Under the pieces are notes generated by a model, which saw only the letters and a program-made list of their open reading frames with translations, did not search any database and had not been told where the DNA came from. Positions 35,700 to 44,061 of a DNA stretch of 64,000 nucleotides are shown one piece after another. This stretch comes from Lysobacter sp. Root916 (GTDB lineage Bacteria > Pseudomonadota > Gammaproteobacteria > Xanthomonadales > Xanthomonadaceae). The stretch lies in contig NZ_LMJF01000001.1 in the NCBI RefSeq assembly GCF_001429785.1, positions 1,347,878-1,411,877 of the forward strand, given 5' to 3'. The first letter of the stretch is position 1. The number at the start of each line of letters is the position of its first letter. The position numbers were made by a program, and so were the translations under genes.

Positions 35700-36695
35700 T
35701 CACGCCGCGGTCTTGCTGCGCGCCTTGGCGTCGTTCTTGGCGACGCCGTCGGGGCACGGGGCGCCCTTGATGTCGCTGCACTGCAGACGCGCGGATTCGA
35801 CCAGGGACGGGGCCTTTTCGGCCAGGAAGTCGATGAACACGCGCACCGCCGGAAGCAGGCCGCGGCGGGAGGCGAACACGGCGTGGAAGATGCCTTGCGG
35901 CAGGCGCCAGTTCGGCAGCACCACTTCCAGTTCGCCGCGGCGCACGGCTTCGGCGCAGACGGTTTCCGGCAGCAGGGTGATGCCCACGCCCTGTTCGGCC
36001 AGCGCCATCAGCATCGGGAAATCGAAGCCCATCACACGCGGCTTGAGTTCGACCCGGCGCACTTCGCCGTCAGGGCCGTGCAGCTCCCAGCGCTGGCGAG
36101 CGTCGTCCTCGCTGATGCTGAGGGTGACATGGTCGGACAGTTCGTCGGGGTTCTTGGGGCGGCCCATGCGGGTGAGGTACTTCGGGCTGGCGACCAGCAG
36201 TTCCTGGATCTGGCCGAAGCTGCGCATCACCAGGCTGCCGTCGTCGTCGAGCTTGGAACGCACGCGCAAGGCGACGTCGATGCCTTCGTTGATGATGTCG
36301 ACGCGGCGGTTGCTGACGTGCAGTTGCACGCGCACCTGCGGGTACTTGGCCAGGAATTCGGGCAACAGCTTGGGCAACTGCTGCTGGGCCAGGCCGACCG
36401 GCACGCTGACGCGGATCACGCCGCGCGGCTCGGCGCTGAGGCGGTCCACCACTTCGCGCGCGGCCTGGGCCTCGGCCAGCATCGACTGGGCGTGGCGATA
36501 GACGCTGTTGCCGACGTCGGTGACGGCGAAGCGCCGCGTGGAACGCTGCAGCAGGCGCACGCCCAGATCGGTCTCGAGCTGGCTGATGCGCCGGCTCAGA
36601 CGCGACTTCGGTATGCCCAGCGCGCGCTCGGCGGCGGCGAAACCGGCGTGGTCTACGACCATCGCGAAGTAGTAGAGGTCGTTGAGATCGTGCAT
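35700..36695 (-). CDS. LysR-family transcriptional regulator
   Basis: 331 residues. Winged helix-turn-helix at 1-62 (DLYYFAMVVDHAGFAAAERALGIPKSRLSRRISQLE), then a LysR substrate-binding domain to about residue 300. The C-terminal 25 residues form a charged tail beyond the usual end (CPDGVAKNDAKARSKTAA). It is divergent from azoR with a 117-base gap containing a palindrome next to its own start. The usual model is a redox- or quinone-responsive activator or repressor of the azoreductase. Confidence 0.93.
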   Translation of the reverse strand: MHDLNDLYYFAMVVDHAGFAAAERALGIPKSRLSRRISQLETDLGVRLLQRSTRRFAVTDVGNSVYRHAQSMLAEAQAAREVVDRLSAEPRGVIRVSVPVGLAQQQLPKLLPEFLAKYPQVRVQLHVSNRRVDIINEGIDVALRVRSKLDDDGSLVMRSFGQIQELLVASPKYLTRMGRPKNPDELSDHVTLSISEDDARQRWELHGPDGEVRRVELKPRVMGFDFPMLMALAEQGVGITLLPETVCAEAVRRGELEVVLPNWRLPQGIFHAVFASRRGLLPAVRVFIDFLAEKAPSLVESARLQCSDIKGAPCPDGVAKNDAKARSKTAA

Positions 36696-36702
36696 GGCTA
36701 TA

Positions 36703-36718
36703 GTTCCGAATTCAGAAC
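36703..36718. promoter_or_regulatory. Palindromic LysR operator candidate
   Basis: GTTCCGAATTCAGAAC is nearly self-complementary (14 of 16 positions) centred on GAATTC, with the T-N11-A type arrangement common to LysR boxes. It starts 8 bases upstream of the LysR start, so binding would autoregulate lysR. AT-rich sequence after it, up to 36770, is likely the azoR promoter. Confidence 0.5.
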
Positions 36719-36812
36719 AGTAAGTGATATTAAACCAGCTTTATCCTATTTTTGCAACGAACTACAGTTTGCCTCAACGCGGCGCCGCCGCAACCGCCCA
36801 CCGAGGCCAGCC

Positions 36813-37391
36813 ATGAAACTCCTGCACATCGATTCCAGCGCCCTGGGCGCCAATTCCGTGACCCGCGAGCTTAGCGCGGCCGTGGTGGCACGCTGGCAGG
36901 ACGCTCTGCCGGCGCTCAAGGTCGAGTACCGCGACCTGGACGCCGAGCCGATCCCGCATCTTACCGGTCGCACCCTGGCCAAGGCCGATCCGGCCGAGGC
37001 CGACGAGGGCGAGCGCGTGATCCAGCAGTTCCTGGACGCCGACGTGATCGTGATCGGCTCGCCCATGTACAACTTCGGCGTGAGCTCGACCCTGAAGGCC
37101 TGGATCGACCGTGTCGCCGTCGCCGGCCGCACCTTCCGCTATACCGAGAACGGGCCGGAAGGCCTGGCCAAGGGCAAGCGCGTGATCGTCGCCACGGGTC
37201 GCGGCGGCTTCCACGCCGGCGCGCCCACCGACTTCCAGGAGCCCTACCTGCGCCAGGTGTTCGCCTTCCTGGGCATCGACCAGGTCGAGTTCGTACGCGC
37301 CGAGGGCGTGGCCTATTCGCCGCAGCACCGCAGCGACGCGCTGGCCCAGGCGCACGCGTCGATCCCGACCCCGCTGCGTCTGGCCGCCTGA
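36813..37391 (+). CDS. azoR: FMN-dependent NADH-azoreductase
   Basis: 192 residues, matching AzoR. Flavodoxin-like fold with MKLLHIDSSALGANSVTRELS (FMN phosphate loop), IGSPMYNFGVSSTLKAWIDRVAVAGRTFRYTENGPEGL, and the NTPase-like VIVATGRGG(F/Y) loop before the C-terminal helix. It reduces quinones and azo compounds with NADH. Divergent to its probable LysR regulator. Confidence 0.92.
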   Translation: MKLLHIDSSALGANSVTRELSAAVVARWQDALPALKVEYRDLDAEPIPHLTGRTLAKADPAEADEGERVIQQFLDADVIVIGSPMYNFGVSSTLKAWIDRVAVAGRTFRYTENGPEGLAKGKRVIVATGRGGFHAGAPTDFQEPYLRQVFAFLGIDQVEFVRAEGVAYSPQHRSDALAQAHASIPTPLRLAA

Positions 37392-37671
37392 TTCCCTCCC
37401 CGAGCCGGCGCCCTCCCCTCGCCGGCACCGCGCCGGGCCTGCACGCAGGCCCGGCGTTCTTGTTTGGTGGCGGCGCTGCACCAGGAGCGGCCGCGGCTTT
37501 GGGGTAGGAGCGACGTGAGTCGCGACCACGAAACTTCGGCCACCTGCGCGACCCGCCTTCTGTGGGAGCGACGTGAGTCGCGATTGCGCAGCTTCGGCGA
37601 CCTGCGCGGGTCGCGACTTGCGTCGCTCCTACAGGACGGTGGCGCAAGTTCGCCGGCAATCTCGCCTACGA
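37392..37671. repeat. REP cluster between azoR and the 1109-residue gene
   Basis: Three REPs: GTAGGAGCGACGTGAGTCGC-GAC at 37504-37526 and GTGGGAGCGACGTGAGTCGC-GAT at 37562-37584 in the plus orientation, and the inverted copy at 37610-37632. The second and third form an inverted pair (a REPIN). No gene is present. Confidence 0.85.
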
Positions 37672-40600
37672 CTACTGCGCCAACTCGACCGTCACCTTCG
37701 CCGGCACCCGCTCGATCCGCAGCTCGCCGTTGCGCCATTGCGCGGGCTGGCCGTCGATGCGGGTGGCGCCCGGCGCCTGCGGGTAAGGCCAGCTCAGCAC
37801 CACGCCGCCGGCGGGCGGCGTCAGGCCGGCCTCCAGGCTCAGCTGCAGTTGCTTGCGCTGGCTGCGCAAACGATAGGACAGCGGGCCATAAGGCGTGCGC
37901 AGCTCGGTCACCGACACGCCCTCGTCCAGCCAGTCCGCCGGAAGACCGGCGCCGATCACCAGCGCCTCGTCCAGGTCGCGGGTATAGGCGAACAAGTCCA
38001 GCGCCGAGCGCACGTAGTCGGACTCGACCCAGGCATGCGGCAAGTCGCCGACGAAGAACGGCTTGCGCGGCGTACGTGAGACCACCTCGGCCCATTGGTT
38101 CCAGCCACGCGGCTGCTGGTCCTTGAAGAAGAAATCCAGAGCCTGGTGCGCGCGCTCGCGCCAGCCCAGGCGCACGAAGCTGCCGATGGTGCGCAGTTCG
38201 TAGGGCGTGTAGTCCTTCCACTCGCGGCGGCCGTCGCGGCGATCCACGAATTCCTTCCAGTAGCGCTCGAAGGTATTGCGCAGCAGCGCCTCGGGCAGGC
38301 GCCCCTGCTCGCCGCCGGGCGCCAGCGCGATCGTGGTCGAGGTGGCGTCGAAATCGCCGAGCTCGGCGGCGCCCGGAATGAAATCGATGCCGCGGTCGCG
38401 GGTGGCGGCGGCGATGGAGGCGTAGAGATCGTCGCGGAACTGGTCGCGCGAGGCTTTGATGCGCCGGGCCTCGTCGTCCTTACCCAGCCATTGCGCGATC
38501 TCGACCGCGTCCTTATAGCCGCGCAGCGCCCAGAAATTGTCCCAGTACGAGTGCATCGGCTTGGCCGAATAGCCCTCGTGGCTGATCGAGGCCGGCATCA
38601 TGCCGTAGAAGGCCGGATTCTTCGCGCGGTTGGCCTCGGTGCGCTCGCTCAGGCGCAGCTCGTCCATGTACATCACCGCGCCCACCACGTGCGGCCACAT
38701 CGCGTCGAGCAACGCGCGGTCGCGGCGGTAACGGTAGACCTCGGCGACGGTGAAGATCAGCTCGCCGTGGCTGTCGTTCTCCGGCACCGGGTCGCTGCCG
38801 CGGTCGTCCACGCAGCACGGCACCTTGCCGTTGTCGAACTGATACGGCGCGTACCAGCGCAGGAACTCCTCTGCCACGTCCTCGCGCCCCATGCGCAGCA
38901 GGCCCTCGCCTATCATCGCGCCGTCGCGGATCCAGGCGCGCGAATACGAGCGCGTGCCCGGCTGCAAACGCGGGCCGACGCGGCTGATCAGCATGTGGGC
39001 CAGGCCCGTGCGCAAGGTATCGACGATAGGCTGGCCTTGCTTCGGCACCGCAATGCGCACGCGGTCGAGTTTGTCGCGCCATTGCCGGGCCACATCATCC
39101 TGCACCTGCTGCGGCGACCGCGGCGGTGGCGGCGGCCCGGCGGGATTGGCACCGCTCAAACGCGAGTCCCAACTGAAGTCCTGGCTGGCGCCCGGAGCCA
39201 GCTCGACGGCGTAGAGCAAAGCACCGGAAGCCAGGCCGCTGGCGTCGCTGACTTCAGCGGCGCTGCTGCCGACCAGGGTGAACGGCCGCTCGTTGTCGGC
39301 GCAAGCTTGCTTGCAGAAACTCGACCAGTCCGCGTTCGCGAGGCGTTCGACCACATCGCCCTGATCGTAGGCGCTGGCGAAAGCCGCCGCGGACTTGCTG
39401 GCGCGAACACGCTCGCGGCCGGCCACCGTGAAAATCCCTTCGCTGGCGGAGATCTTGTAAATCGGGCTGACGCCGCCGACAGTATTGAGGAACTGGCTGG
39501 GCGGATTGACCTGCAAGGGGCGCGCGGCCAACACGAACACATAACGACGCGGTGAAGCGCCGGTGTTTGTGAGCCGGTAGCGCGCGTACAGCGTCGAGTC
39601 TTCGCGCACGCCCTGCGCGAACGCCGTGATATCCAGCGCGAACTCAGGGTGCGCCCATTTCACCGACGGAATCGGTAGATAGCCGTCCTGCAAGGATTGA
39701 GAGGTTTGCGCATCGGCCCAGGTGATTAGCCGATCGCCACTGACCACGAACGGCTCGATGCTGAAACCGCCCTTGCCCACCTCGATCGCGCCATCCTCGC
39801 CGATCAGGCCCTGATCTTCACCGCCATCGACGCCGACGATGGTCCAGTACGGCTGCTCGCCGCTGAAACCGCGCGGATAACGGCCGCGCGGCGCCTCCTT
39901 GGCGATCACAGCGACGAAGTCGTTGGGTGTGGCGGCGAAAGCCAAGGGCTGCACACTGAATTCGGCCAATCCAAAACCGAGCCCCGCGCCGTTCTCCGGT
40001 AGCAGCCGCAGATAGCGCGCTTCGGCTTCGGGCAGCGGAAGATGGTCGGTGCCGCCGTTGCCACCCTGCACGCCGATCGCTGGCTGCCATTGCTTGCCGT
40101 CATCGGACAGCTGCAGGCGGTAATCGGAGGCGTATTCGTCATCCGCCCAGCGCAGCACCACGCCGCCGAACTCGCGCTTGCGGCCCAGGTCGAGGGTCAG
40201 GGCCGGGTCGGGATCGGTCGCGAAGCCGGCGTGCCAAGCGGTCTTGGGATCGCCGTCGACGGCGAACTCGGCGCGGCTGCCCTGGGCCGCGGTAGTCGCG
40301 ACGACACGGCCGGTCAACGGCGCGCCGTCGTCCTTCGGCAGCGGCTCGAAGGTCAGCTGGTCGAAGCACACCGAGCCCTTGCCGCCGCTGCTGTTGTAGA
40401 TAGTGAATTCCAGCTTGGCGCTGCGTCGCAGGGTCGGGTCCGGCGCCGGGCCCCAGGCGCGGCTGATGTGGCGCTGTTTATAGACCACCGGCGTCCACTG
40501 CTTCGGGAACGCGTACTTGGGCCGGTTGACCCACCACACGTTGTCGCCGCTGTCGTCGACCAACTTGAACTGCAGGTCGTTGACCGGCGAGTCGCCGCGC

Positions 40601-41001
40601 AGTTGGAACGAGAAGGCGTAGTTGTCCGGGTACTGCATCGGCAAGGCGCGCTGCAGGCCGACATAGCCGGAGACGTCGTTGAAGTCGTAGTCCAGGCAGA
40701 TCGCCTTGCCTTGCGCGCCGTCGGCGAGGCGCAACTGGCCGCTGACCTGGTTGGAGGTGACGACGGTCCAGGGGGCGGTGGATTCGAAGGTATCGAGGGT
40801 ACGGGGTTTGGCGCTGGCTGGGAGACTGGTCAGGAGCAGGAGCGCAAAGCAAATCCCCCCTAGCCCCCCTTTTGCGAAGGGGGGGACCGGTGTCGGAGCA
40901 GGCGACGCGCTTGTCCTCCTCCTTTGAAAAAGGGGGACCGAGGGGGATTTGCTCTTAGACCACCGCGCCACACTCGCCAACATTCCACTCCTCATCACCA
41001 T
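37672..41001 (-). CDS. Large secreted protein with discoidin domain and (alpha/alpha)6-barrel glycosidase-like domain
   Basis: 1109 residues from ATG 41001; ATG 40983 with AGGAG five bases ahead is an equal alternative. Residues about 17-51 are encoded by a dispersed repeat; the hydrophobic core ICFALLLLTSLPASA of the signal peptide follows. A beta-sandwich (about 65-225) and an F5/8-type C region near 230-350 (EFAVDGDPKTAWHAGFATDPDPALTLDLG) come next. The last 450 residues resemble the six-hairpin glycosidases: RSYSRAWIRDGAMIGEGLLRMG, the acidic VPENDSHGELIFTVAEVYRY, YWDNFWALRGYKDAVEIAQWL, and WAEVVSRTPRKPFFVGDLPHAWVESDY. Last gene of the sugar operon, so it probably hydrolyses or remodels an oligosaccharide. 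The GH family is not fixed. Confidence 0.75.
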   Translation of the reverse strand: MVMRSGMLASVARWSKSKSPSVPLFQRRRTSASPAPTPVPPFAKGGLGGICFALLLLTSLPASAKPRTLDTFESTAPWTVVTSNQVSGQLRLADGAQGKAICLDYDFNDVSGYVGLQRALPMQYPDNYAFSFQLRGDSPVNDLQFKLVDDSGDNVWWVNRPKYAFPKQWTPVVYKQRHISRAWGPAPDPTLRRSAKLEFTIYNSSGGKGSVCFDQLTFEPLPKDDGAPLTGRVVATTAAQGSRAEFAVDGDPKTAWHAGFATDPDPALTLDLGRKREFGGVVLRWADDEYASDYRLQLSDDGKQWQPAIGVQGGNGGTDHLPLPEAEARYLRLLPENGAGLGFGLAEFSVQPLAFAATPNDFVAVIAKEAPRGRYPRGFSGEQPYWTIVGVDGGEDQGLIGEDGAIEVGKGGFSIEPFVVSGDRLITWADAQTSQSLQDGYLPIPSVKWAHPEFALDITAFAQGVREDSTLYARYRLTNTGASPRRYVFVLAARPLQVNPPSQFLNTVGGVSPIYKISASEGIFTVAGRERVRASKSAAAFASAYDQGDVVERLANADWSSFCKQACADNERPFTLVGSSAAEVSDASGLASGALLYAVELAPGASQDFSWDSRLSGANPAGPPPPPRSPQQVQDDVARQWRDKLDRVRIAVPKQGQPIVDTLRTGLAHMLISRVGPRLQPGTRSYSRAWIRDGAMIGEGLLRMGREDVAEEFLRWYAPYQFDNGKVPCCVDDRGSDPVPENDSHGELIFTVAEVYRYRRDRALLDAMWPHVVGAVMYMDELRLSERTEANRAKNPAFYGMMPASISHEGYSAKPMHSYWDNFWALRGYKDAVEIAQWLGKDDEARRIKASRDQFRDDLYASIAAATRDRGIDFIPGAAELGDFDATSTTIALAPGGEQGRLPEALLRNTFERYWKEFVDRRDGRREWKDYTPYELRTIGSFVRLGWRERAHQALDFFFKDQQPRGWNQWAEVVSRTPRKPFFVGDLPHAWVESDYVRSALDLFAYTRDLDEALVIGAGLPADWLDEGVSVTELRTPYGPLSYRLRSQRKQLQLSLEAGLTPPAGGVVLSWPYPQAPGATRIDGQPAQWRNGELRIERVPAKVTVELAQ
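40848..40953. repeat. Inverted pair of CCCCCTTTTGC repeats inside the start of the 1109-residue gene
   Basis: AGCAAATCCCCC at 40848 is matched by GGGGGATTTGCT at 40942-40953. The inner halves, CCCCCTTTTGCGAAGGGGGG and CTTTGAAAAAGGGGG, are each near-palindromic. The element belongs to the same family as the tandem copies at 29438-29833. It lies fully within the coding frame. Confidence 0.85.
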
Positions 41002-41008
41002 CGTCCGC

Positions 41009-41830
41009 TCAGCCCTTGACGCTGCCCACTAATAGGCCCTGCAGGTAATAGCGCTGCAGTACCAGGAACAGCAGCAGCACCGGCAGCACGGTGACCACCG
41101 AGCCGGCCATCATCAGTTCGTTGTCCTGCACGTGCTCGCGCGACAGCGAGGCCAGCGCCACCGGCAGGGTCTGCAGGCCGCTGTCGCTGAGCACGATCAG
41201 CGGCCACATGAAATCGTTCCAGGCGCCGAGGAAACTGAAGATCGCCAGGGTCACCAGGATCGGCTTCAGCGCGGGCAGCACGATCTGGAAGAAGATGCGG
41301 AACTCGCCGGCGCCGTCGATGCGCGCCGCTTCCAGCAGTTCGTCCGGGATCGAACGCGCGTACTGCCGCACCAGGAAGATACCGAAGATGCCGGCCATGC
41401 CCGGCACCACCGCGCCGACGTAGGTGTTGATCAGCCCGATCTGCTTGAGCATCAGGAACAGCGGCATCATCGTGACCTGGGCCGGGATCACCAGCGCCGC
41501 CAGCAAGGTGCGGAACACGCGATCGCGGCCGGCGAAGCGCAGCTTGGCGAAGGCGTAGCCGGCCATGGTGTTGAGCAGCAGCGCGACCAGGGTGGTCATC
41601 GTCGCGATCAGAAAGCTGTTGAACAGGTAGCGCCCCATGCCGATGCGCTCGAACAGCTCGTGGTAGTTGGCCAGGGTCGGATGCGCGGGCAGCAGTGGCG
41701 GCGGGAAGCTCGCCGCCTCGCCGGGCTGCATCAGCGACACCGACAGCATCCACAGCAGCGGCGCCAGGCTCAGTATCGCCAGGCCCAGCAGCAGGCCGTT
41801 GACGATGGCGCGCGCCAGACGCGGGCTCAT
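41009..41830 (-). CDS. Carbohydrate ABC transporter permease (MalG/LacG-type)
   Basis: 273 residues with six membrane helices. The permease EAA loop is DELLEAARIDGAGEFRIFFQIVLPALKPI near residue 190. N-terminal helix LARAIVNGLLLGLAILSLAPLLWM. Its start overlaps the stop of the upstream permease (TGATG). With its partner and the solute-binding lipoprotein it forms a CUT1-family importer; no ATPase gene is present. Confidence 0.93.
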   Translation of the reverse strand: MSPRLARAIVNGLLLGLAILSLAPLLWMLSVSLMQPGEAASFPPPLLPAHPTLANYHELFERIGMGRYLFNSFLIATMTTLVALLLNTMAGYAFAKLRFAGRDRVFRTLLAALVIPAQVTMMPLFLMLKQIGLINTYVGAVVPGMAGIFGIFLVRQYARSIPDELLEAARIDGAGEFRIFFQIVLPALKPILVTLAIFSFLGAWNDFMWPLIVLSDSGLQTLPVALASLSREHVQDNELMMAGSVVTVLPVLLLFLVLQRYYLQGLLVGSVKG

Positions 41831-42708
41831 CACTCCACCCCCTTGCGGCGCGCGAACCACAGCAGGCCGCTGGTGACCGCGGTCATCAGCACGAACAACA
41901 GGAACGCGACCGCCGAGGCGTTGCCCAGGTTCCACCACTTGAAGCCTTCTTCGTACATCAGGTACAGCACGCTGACCGTGCTCTGCAGCGGACCGCCCTG
42001 GGTGATCACGTAGGGCTCGGCGAACAGTTGGAAGTAGCCGGCAAGCGTGAGGATGCCGACCAGCACCAGCACCGGCCCCAGCATCGGCAGGGTCACGTGG
42101 CGGAACTGACGCCAGGGCGAGGCGCCGTCGATACGCGCGGCTTCGTACAGGTCTTCCGGGATCGCCTGCAGCCCTGCGAGGAAGATGATCATGTTGTAGC
42201 CGAAGTTCTTCCACACCGCGAACAGGATGATGGTGGGCATGGCCCAGGTCGGATCGCCCAGCCAGTCGATCGGATCGATGCCCAGGCCCGACAGCGCCCA
42301 GTTCACCAGGCCGTAGCGGGTGTGGAACAGATAGCGCCAGATCACCGCCACCGCCACCACCGTGGTTACCACCGGCGCGAAATAGGCGGTGCGAAAGAAC
42401 GGCTTGAGGTAACCCAGCTTGGAATGCAGCAGCAGCGCCGCGCCCAGCGAGACCGCGATCGACAGCGGCACGCCGACGATCACGAAGTACATCGTGTTGC
42501 CCAGCGCGCGCCAGAACAACGGGTTCTGCAGCAGGTTGAGGTAGTTGTCGAGCCCGACGAAGCGCAGGTTGCCGATGTCCGACAGCGCGTAGATGTCGAA
42601 GTCGGTCAGGCTGAGCGCCAGCGCGGCCAGCACCGGCAAGCCGAAGAACACGCCGATCACCGTCAGCGCGGGCCCGGCGAACACCCAGCCGGCGGTGGAG
42701 GCCTTCAT
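41830..42708 (-). CDS. Carbohydrate ABC transporter permease (MalF/LacF-type)
   Basis: 292 residues from ATG 42708. Six helices, with the EAA motif EDLYEAARIDGASPWRQFRHVTLPMLGPV near residue 190. Segments such as VGLDNYLNLLQNPLFWRALGNTMYF and GGPLQSTVSVLYLMYEEGFKWWNLGNASA are typical of CUT1 permeases. The start shares ATGA with the stop of the binding-protein gene, indicating translational coupling. A longer upstream frame would be shadow sequence. Confidence 0.94.
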   Translation of the reverse strand: MKASTAGWVFAGPALTVIGVFFGLPVLAALALSLTDFDIYALSDIGNLRFVGLDNYLNLLQNPLFWRALGNTMYFVIVGVPLSIAVSLGAALLLHSKLGYLKPFFRTAYFAPVVTTVVAVAVIWRYLFHTRYGLVNWALSGLGIDPIDWLGDPTWAMPTIILFAVWKNFGYNMIIFLAGLQAIPEDLYEAARIDGASPWRQFRHVTLPMLGPVLVLVGILTLAGYFQLFAEPYVITQGGPLQSTVSVLYLMYEEGFKWWNLGNASAVAFLLFVLMTAVTSGLLWFARRKGVE

Positions 42709-44051
42709 CGCCCTGCCCCCGCCTGCGCCGCGGCCTGGTGATCCAGCATCCAACGCCGCTTCTCCAGAATCTTGTCGGTGCGGCGGTCGAGCTCGGCCGC
42801 GGCCTCGTCCACGCTGAGACGACGGTTGGCCAGTTGCTCGCCGACCAGCTTGATCTCCATGGCGATGCGCTCCCACTCCGGCACCTTCGGCGTGGGCCGT
42901 GCGCGTTCGAGCTGGTCGCGATAGGCGCGCGCATACGGGTCAGCCGTCAGCGCCGGCGCGTTCCAGGCGCTGCGACGCGGCGGCAGGTTGCCGGTCAGGC
43001 CGTGGAAGCGGATCTGGGTTTCGGTGCGCGACAGGTACTCGACCAGTTTCCAGGCCGCGTCCTGGCGTTTGGAACCGCGGAACACCACGAAGCTGGCGCC
43101 GCCGGCGATCGAGGCGCCGGGGCCGTGCTCGCCCGGCAGCGGCATGGTCATCCAATCGCCCTGCACGTCCGCCGGCAGGCGCTTGCGGAACTCGGCGATG
43201 TTCCAGGGGCCGTTGATGTAGTAGCTGAAGTAGCCGCGGCCGAATTCGTTCCAGACGTTGGCGACCTGGGTATTGCTGAGCAGCGGCGCCCAGCGTTGGT
43301 CGAACATCTCGCGATAGAACGTCAACGCACGCTTGAAGCCCGGGCTACGAAAATTGCCGTAGCGCCCGTCTTCGCGCAGCAGCGGATCGGGCGACTGGAT
43401 GCCCAGGTTGAGCAGCGGTTCGGGCTCGTTGAGCGGCAGCAGGATCGCGTAGCGGTCCGGCCCGACGTCGCGCTTGATCGCCGCCATCGCCTGGCGCCAC
43501 TCGTCCCAGGTCTGCGGCGGGGTCTTGATGCCGGCGCGCTCGGCGATGTCGCGACGGTAGAACGGCAACCGCGTCTCCACATACCACGGCACCGCATAGG
43601 CCTGGCCGCCGATCACGCCGCTGTCCCAGGCACCGCTGAAATAGTCTTGCACCGCCAGCGACGGCGTCGCCGCAATGCGCGCATCCAGCGGCTGCAAGGC
43701 GTTCAACAACGCGAACTCCGGGATCCAGGTGTTGCCGATCGCGCACACGTCGGGCAGCGAATCGCCGGCGAACGCGGTCAGCAGCTTCTCGTGCGCGGAG
43801 GTGATCGGCAGTTGCTGGATCTCGACCCGGATGCCCGGGTTGAGGCGCTCGAACTCCGGGATCAGCTGGGCCACGACCTCGCCTTCGTAACCCATGGCCC
43901 AGAACCGCACCACCTTGCGGCGGTCGTCCTGGCGGCTGCAGGCCGCCGCGAGTACGCAGACGAGCAGCACCAACAGCGCCGCGAAGGCGCTGCGCACGCG
44001 CGGCGCGCGCGAGGCGCGCCGGCGATCGGGGAATGCGAATGAAATAGGCAT
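42705..44051 (-). CDS. Extracellular sugar-binding lipoprotein of the ABC importer
   Basis: 448 residues from ATG 44051. Signal peptide and lipobox LAAAC (Cys about 38). Family 1 solute-binding fold: VVRFWAMGYEGEVVAQLIPEFERLNPGIRVEIQQLP, DVCAIGNTWIPEFALLNALQPLD, WYVETRLPFYRRDIAERAG, and YYINGPWNIAEFRKRLP. It delivers an oligosaccharide to the two permeases that follow. The previous gene's stop is 11 bases upstream. Confidence 0.93.
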   Translation of the reverse strand: MPISFAFPDRRRASRAPRVRSAFAALLVLLVCVLAAACSRQDDRRKVVRFWAMGYEGEVVAQLIPEFERLNPGIRVEIQQLPITSAHEKLLTAFAGDSLPDVCAIGNTWIPEFALLNALQPLDARIAATPSLAVQDYFSGAWDSGVIGGQAYAVPWYVETRLPFYRRDIAERAGIKTPPQTWDEWRQAMAAIKRDVGPDRYAILLPLNEPEPLLNLGIQSPDPLLREDGRYGNFRSPGFKRALTFYREMFDQRWAPLLSNTQVANVWNEFGRGYFSYYINGPWNIAEFRKRLPADVQGDWMTMPLPGEHGPGASIAGGASFVVFRGSKRQDAAWKLVEYLSRTETQIRFHGLTGNLPPRRSAWNAPALTADPYARAYRDQLERARPTPKVPEWERIAMEIKLVGEQLANRRLSVDEAAAELDRRTDKILEKRRWMLDHQAAAQAGAGR

Positions 44052-44061
44052 ACGCCGCAGC

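Noticed and set aside
37672-41001. Annotating the big enzyme as a specific glycosidase
   Set aside because: The (alpha/alpha)6 features fit several GH families; no diagnostic motif separated them.
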